DNA of 51,635 nt from NCBI GenBank assembly GCA_031180825.1, contig JAPSLM010000018.1, positions 1 to 51,635 of the forward strand, read 5' to 3'. The stretch comes from Paenibacillus sp. GTDB lineage: Bacteria; Bacillota; Bacilli; Paenibacillales; NBRC-103111. The notes beneath the pieces were generated by a model. That model was not told the origin of the DNA and made no database searches. It worked only from the letters and a program-made list of their open reading frames with translations. The position numbers were made by a program, and so were the translations under genes. Shown piece after piece: positions 48,423-51,635 of this stretch; position 1 is the stretch's first letter, and the number at the start of each line of letters is the position of its first letter.

Positions 48423-49986
48423 ATATGAGGGTGAAACCGTAGATGTCGTCATTGTTGGAGCCGGAGCGGCCGGCGGCGTGCTGGCAAAAGAACTGAGCGA
48501 AGCCGGGATGAGCGTCGTGGTGCTGGAAGCCGGGCCGTTCCGGGATCCGCAGCACGACTTTGCCAGCGATGAGCTGGCCATGCAGAGCTTGGGCTGGCAG
48601 GAGGCACGAATTGTGGATGGCCGCGACCCGCTGCAAATGGGCCATAACAATTCCGGATGGGGCGTTGGCGGGGGAACGACACATTTTACCGGAGTTTTTT
48701 TGCGATTTCATGAAAGCGATTTTCGAACCAAAACCTTTGACGGCGTCGGAGAAGACTGGCCGATCGGATACTCCGACTTGGAGCCTTACTATACCAAGAT
48801 CGAAAAGGAGATCGCCGTCTCGGGCCCAAAATATTTCCCATGGGGCGAGTTTCACGGCCCCTATCCTTATCCCGAACGCGATCCGATCAGCCCGAACGCG
48901 CAGGTATTTGCCAGAGGCTGCGAAAAGCTCGGCATTCGCTGGGTCGTCAGTCCGCTTGCCATTTTGTCCGCGCCCTTCGAAGGCCGGCCGCCCTGCATCA
49001 ACCGCGGATTTTGCAATCAAGGCTGCATGCCGGACGCCAAATTCAGCACCTTGATCGTCCATATTCCCAAAGCGATGAAAGCCGGCGCGGAAGTACTTGC
49101 CGATTGCAGGGTTACCCAAGTGAATACGGACGAGAGCGGACGGGCCACCGGGGTGACGTTTGTTCATAACGATGTAACCTATGAGCAGCGGGCGCGGCTG
49201 GTCATTCTGTCCGCCTATGTTGTAGAGACTCCAAGGCTGCTCCTGAATTCAGCGAACAGCCGTTTTCCGGACGGGCTTGCCAACAGCAGCGGATGGGTCG
49301 GTAAGGCATTCATGACCCACAGCAGCCACGACGTCTATGCGCGATTCGAAGAGGAGGTCCGCTTGTATAAAGGAACGCCGGTGCTTGCAACGACGCAGGA
49401 CTTTTACCGTACTTCGCCTGAACGCGATTTTGCCCGGGGTTATACGCTGCACGCCCATGGGGTACGCCCAGTGAGCTTTGCCAGCGGGATCACCCAGTCG
49501 GATGAGAACGGCCCGGTCTGGGGGAAACGTTTGCGGGAAACGATACTCGACTATAATTACTTCGGGCGTGTCACGTTAGTCGGGGAGGTGCTCCCGAACC
49601 CGGACAACGCCATTACGCTGAGCGATGAAAAGGATGCTTACGGCATGCCTCGCGCGAAAGTCACCTTTAGTTATGGGGAAAACGACAAGCGGCTTATCCG
49701 GCACGCGATCGGAACGATGAGCGAAATTTTAAGCGCCGCAGGAGGCAAACCGGAATTCGTCGTCCCCGATTCGGCTCATTTGATGGGAGGCTGCCGCATG
49801 GGCAGCAATCCCGATACGTCCGTCGTGAATTCCTACGGGCAAACGCACGATATTCCGAATCTGTTTATATGCGACGCCAGCATTTTCGTCACATCCGGAG
49901 GGGGCAATCCGACCAATACGGTGATGGCGCTCGCGGCCCGCACGGCCGATTATATCAAGGCGACCATGAAGCGAATGGAGCTGTAG
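48412..49986 (+). CDS. GMC-family FAD oxidoreductase
   Basis: A 524-residue flavoprotein: the N-terminal FAD motif VIVGAGAAGGVLAKELSEAG, GVGGGTTHFTG, a Cys-containing region INRGFCNQGCMPDAKF, and the C-terminal GMC signature with HLMGGCRMG and SGGGNPTNTVMALA. It matches the large subunit of gluconate/sorbitol-type dehydrogenases. With the subunit 3-like protein it should oxidise a sugar or sugar acid. A cytochrome c subunit is missing from the cluster. The start follows AAGGAGGAG and overlaps the preceding gene. Confidence 0.88.
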   Translation: MKRKYEGETVDVVIVGAGAAGGVLAKELSEAGMSVVVLEAGPFRDPQHDFASDELAMQSLGWQEARIVDGRDPLQMGHNNSGWGVGGGTTHFTGVFLRFHESDFRTKTFDGVGEDWPIGYSDLEPYYTKIEKEIAVSGPKYFPWGEFHGPYPYPERDPISPNAQVFARGCEKLGIRWVVSPLAILSAPFEGRPPCINRGFCNQGCMPDAKFSTLIVHIPKAMKAGAEVLADCRVTQVNTDESGRATGVTFVHNDVTYEQRARLVILSAYVVETPRLLLNSANSRFPDGLANSSGWVGKAFMTHSSHDVYARFEEEVRLYKGTPVLATTQDFYRTSPERDFARGYTLHAHGVRPVSFASGITQSDENGPVWGKRLRETILDYNYFGRVTLVGEVLPNPDNAITLSDEKDAYGMPRAKVTFSYGENDKRLIRHAIGTMSEILSAAGGKPEFVVPDSAHLMGGCRMGSNPDTSVVNSYGQTHDIPNLFICDASIFVTSGGGNPTNTVMALAARTADYIKATMKRMEL

Positions 49987-50059
49987 GCTATACCCTGCCC
50001 GTCCTTTACGGTAAAATAGACACGTATCGTGTTTACAAGCGAAGAAGGAGGGAGAACCG

Positions 50060-50368
50060 TTGGCTATAATCGAAGTAACCGTTATTCCCATCGGAACCGA
50101 GACGACGAGCTTAAGCGAATATGTCGCCGATTTGCATCGCCTGCTGGAACAAGCCCCGGAACCGATCCGGTTCCAAATGACACCGATGAGCACCATTATT
50201 GAAGGGGAACTGACAGATTTATTTCAAGTGCTTCGGCGGCTGCACGAAGCCCCGTTCCAGCATGGAGCCAAACGCGTGTCCACATCGATCAAAATTGACG
50301 ATCGCCGCGACAAGAACGCTTCCATGGAGCAAAAGCTTCAATCCGTCCGAAACAAGCTTCAATCGTGA
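50060..50368 (+). CDS. MTH1187/YkoF-type thiamine-binding protein
   Basis: A 102-residue ferredoxin-like protein, with AIIEVTVIPIGTETTSLSEYV at the start and RFQMTPMSTIIEGEL in the middle, as in the MTH1187 family that binds thiamine or related pyrimidines. A TTG start lies behind AAGGAGGG. It is followed by its own terminator and stands next to the tRNA array, unrelated to the oxidoreductase genes by function. Confidence 0.85.
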   Translation: MAIIEVTVIPIGTETTSLSEYVADLHRLLEQAPEPIRFQMTPMSTIIEGELTDLFQVLRRLHEAPFQHGAKRVSTSIKIDDRRDKNASMEQKLQSVRNKLQS

Positions 50369-50381
50369 AGCAATAAAATAC

Positions 50382-50410
50382 AATGCAAAAAAGAGACCCT
50401 TTGAGGTCTC
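50382..50410 (+). terminator. Terminator behind the thiamine-binding protein gene
   Basis: AAAGAGACC pairs with GGTCTCTTT around CTTTGA. The reverse strand also has a T-rich side, so it may end the tRNA transcript from the other direction too. Confidence 0.8.
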
Positions 50411-50427
50411 TTTACTTGTCACCTAAA

Positions 50428-50503
50428 TGGTGAGCCATGTAGGACTCGAACCTACGACACCCTGATTAAAAGTCAGGTGCTCTACCAACTGAGCTAATGG
50501 CTC
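50428..50503 (-). tRNA. tRNA-Lys (TTT)
   Basis: 76 bases: acceptor GAGCCAT with ATGGCTC, anticodon loop CTTTTAA, encoded CCA. Last gene of the array. Confidence 0.96.
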
Positions 50504-50516
50504 ATAATGTGAAAAC

Positions 50517-50602
50517 TGGTGGAGGCTGATGGATTCGAACCACCGAACTCGTCAGAGAACAGATTTACAGTCTGCTGCGTTTGGCCACTTCGCTAAGCCT
50601 CC
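50517..50602 (-). tRNA. tRNA-Tyr (GTA)
   Basis: 86 bases with the long variable arm of class II tRNAs, anticodon loop CTGTAAA, encoded CCA. Confidence 0.96.
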
Positions 50603-50623
50603 GTGTAATGGCTGTAAAGCCTA

Positions 50624-50699
<76 letters not shown>

Positions 50700-50754
50700 T
50701 TATGTATGCGGTTAGCTTGTTCCTATAGTTCAAGCTCATCCCATTATTAGGACA

Positions 50755-50776
50755 ATCATGGCGGAGCCGACGGGAT
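50755..50776 (-). repeat. Displaced copy of the tRNA-Asp 3' end
   Basis: An exact 22-bp direct repeat of 50868-50889, covering the tRNA-Asp 3' end from the T loop through CCA and four bases beyond. The 91 bases between the copies hold no gene. It could be an integrase scar or a slipped duplication. Confidence 0.65.
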
Positions 50777-50871
50777 ACTCTTCGTTTCACTCCGAGACTG
50801 CGATGCAAAGCTATCGAAGTGATTGCTCCGACGAACCAAGGGTTCTCATCCCTTGCAGGGAAGTTACATCA

Positions 50872-50948
50872 TGGCGGAGCCGACGGGATTCGAACCCGCG
50901 GTCTCCTGCGTGACAGGCAGGCATGTTAGGCCTCTACACCACGGCTCC
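50872..50948 (-). tRNA. tRNA-Asp (GTC)
   Basis: 77 bases: acceptor GGAGCCG with CGGCTCC, anticodon loop CTGTCAC, encoded CCA. Its 3' end is duplicated at 50755-50776, and a 170-base gap splits the array here. Confidence 0.96.
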
Positions 50949-50969
50949 ACACTACAAAACTGAAACAAC

Positions 50970-51045
<76 letters not shown>

Positions 51046-51048
51046 ATA

Positions 51049-51124
51049 TGGTGGAGGCTGACGGGATCGAACCGCCGACCCTCTGCTTGTAAGGCAGATG
51101 CTCTCCCAGCTGAGCTAAGCCTCC
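51049..51124 (-). tRNA. tRNA-Val (TAC)
   Basis: 76 bases: acceptor GGAGGCT with AGCCTCC, anticodon loop CTTACAA, encoded CCA. It lies only three bases from tRNA-Thr. Confidence 0.96.
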
Positions 51125-51136
51125 ATGGGAGAAATA

Positions 51137-51213
51137 TGGTAGCGGCGGAGGGGATCGAACCCCCGACCTTACGGGTATGAACCGTACGCTCTAGCCAGCT
51201 GAGCTACGCCGCC
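51137..51213 (-). tRNA. tRNA-Met (CAT), elongator type
   Basis: 77 bases: GGCGGCG acceptor paired at the first position, so not an initiator; anticodon loop TTCATAC, encoded CCA. Confidence 0.92.
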
Positions 51214-51223
51214 AAATATAAAC

Positions 51224-51311
51224 CGGAGAGAGAGGGATTCGAACCCTCGCACCACTTACGCAGTCTAACCCCTTAGCAGAGGGTCCCCTTGAGCCACTTG
51301 GGTATCTCTCC
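51224..51311 (-). tRNA. tRNA-Ser (GCT)
   Basis: 88 bases with a long variable arm, acceptor GGAGAGA with TCTCTCC, anticodon loop CTGCTAA. Unlike the others it has no encoded CCA. First tRNA behind the rRNA gene. Confidence 0.94.
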
Positions 51312-51366
51312 AAGCTTCAAATTTCAAGACTTGCGCCCTGAAAACTGGACCGAAACAATGCGTTCC

Positions 51367-51426
51367 GATATATCTTTTCTCGCTCCGTTGACTGCGTCAA
51401 AAGTCGCTCCTAAAAGATATATCTTC
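51367..51426. repeat. Hairpin in the 23S-tRNA spacer
   Basis: GATATATCTTTT pairs with AAAAGATATATC (12 perfect pairs), with TTGAC/GTCAA inside the loop. It may be an rRNA processing structure. It loosely resembles the hairpin at 27074-27120 in stem (GATATA...) and loop (GCTCCGYTGA). Confidence 0.6.
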
Positions 51427-51484
51427 ACTCGTAGCTAAAACCATCAAACCTTAGTCGCTTCCGAAGGATTCTTCGGAAGACTTA

Positions 51485-51520
51485 GCCTATGCTTTCGAAG
51501 CAGCTTTCCTTCGGAAAGCT
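51485..51520 (-). repeat. Double-hairpin repeat, copy 2
   Basis: On the minus strand AGCTTTCC pairs with GGAAAGCT, directly followed by GCTTCGAAAGC and ATAGGC. The arrangement is that of 11569-11606, with compensating base changes. It lies immediately behind the 23S 3' end. Confidence 0.65.
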
Positions 51521-51524
51521 TGTA

Positions 51525-51635
51525 GGATAAGCCCTCGACCGATTAGTATTCGTCAGCTGCACACGTTGCCGCGCTTCCACCCCGAACCTATCAACCTCGT
51601 CGTCTACAAGGGGTCTTACATACTGGGAAATCTCA
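51525..51635 (-). rRNA. rrl: 23S rRNA, 3' end (partial)
   Basis: The minus strand reads TGAGATTTCCC, GTAAGACCCCTTGTAGACGA and ACTAATCGGTCGAGGGCTTA, the conserved last hundred bases of bacterial 23S rRNA, ending near CTTATCC. The rest of the gene lies beyond the window. No 5S gene follows before the tRNAs. Confidence 0.93.

Overview
The window looks like chromosomal DNA of a Paenibacillaceae member (Bacillales), probably Paenibacillus or a close relative. Four things point there. The gene neighbourhoods are Firmicutes-type: cggR-gapA-pgk-tpiA-gpmI-eno, rapZ-yvcK-whiA-HPr, and hprK-lgt-ppaX with an acetyltransferase. Ribosome binding sites are strong GGAGG types, and TTG and GTG starts are frequent. 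The tmRNA encodes a Firmicutes-type tag (AGKQQQSYAFAA). A CtsR box overlaps the clpP promoter. Nearly all genes from 1 to 45.9 kb lie on the minus strand.

Layout. (1) 1-5.8 kb is an accessory patch. It holds an arsenic resistance operon (arsR, arsB, arsC, arsI and an unusual tyrosine-phosphatase-like gene), a decayed second arsC, the 5' end of a group II intron seated just after the operon terminator, and remnants of an IS110-type and an IS66-type element. An 18-bp copy of the tmRNA 3' end suggests that an island once used ssrA as its attachment site. (2) 5.8-11.4 kb carries ssrA, smpB, rnr, a carboxylesterase, secG and an M50 peptidase. (3) 11.7-19 kb is the glycolytic operon under CggR control. 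(4) 19.2-25.6 kb carries tRNA-Arg, clpP, a secreted stalk-domain protein, an HPr-like protein, whiA, yvcK and rapZ. (5) 25.9-38.8 kb carries a ROK glucokinase, trxB, a TPR protein, prs and a complete histidine operon (hisZ, G, D, B, H, A, F, IE, J). (6) 38.9-39.3 kb holds a compact locus that looks like a type I toxin-antitoxin system. (7) 39.3-45.9 kb carries an acetyltransferase, ppaX, lgt, hprK, a LysR regulator, an MsmX-type ATPase and a PucR-like regulator. (8) 46.1-50.4 kb, on the plus strand, carries a LarA-like gene, a small membrane protein, a gluconate-dehydrogenase-subunit-3-like protein, a GMC oxidoreductase and a thiamine-binding protein. (9) 50.4-51.6 kb is a minus-strand tRNA array (read 5' to 3': Ser, Met, Val, Thr, Asp, Phe, Tyr, Lys) downstream of the 3' end of a 23S rRNA gene, with no 5S gene in the usual place.

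The genes are tied together by central carbon metabolism and its control: glycolysis with CggR, HprK/P, PpaX and an HPr protein, YvcK and RapZ for cell envelope and carbon flux, glucokinase, and MsmX for sugar import.

The two most interesting unexplained signals are non-coding. One is the putative toxin-antitoxin locus at 38.92-39.28 kb, which has an SD-masking hairpin and a predicted 5'-3' pairing of the toxin mRNA. The other is a family of three intergenic hairpins (near 11.5, 16.7 and 25.7 kb) with a fixed architecture and an outer stem whose pairs covary between copies. All product calls rest on reading motifs; no database search was run.
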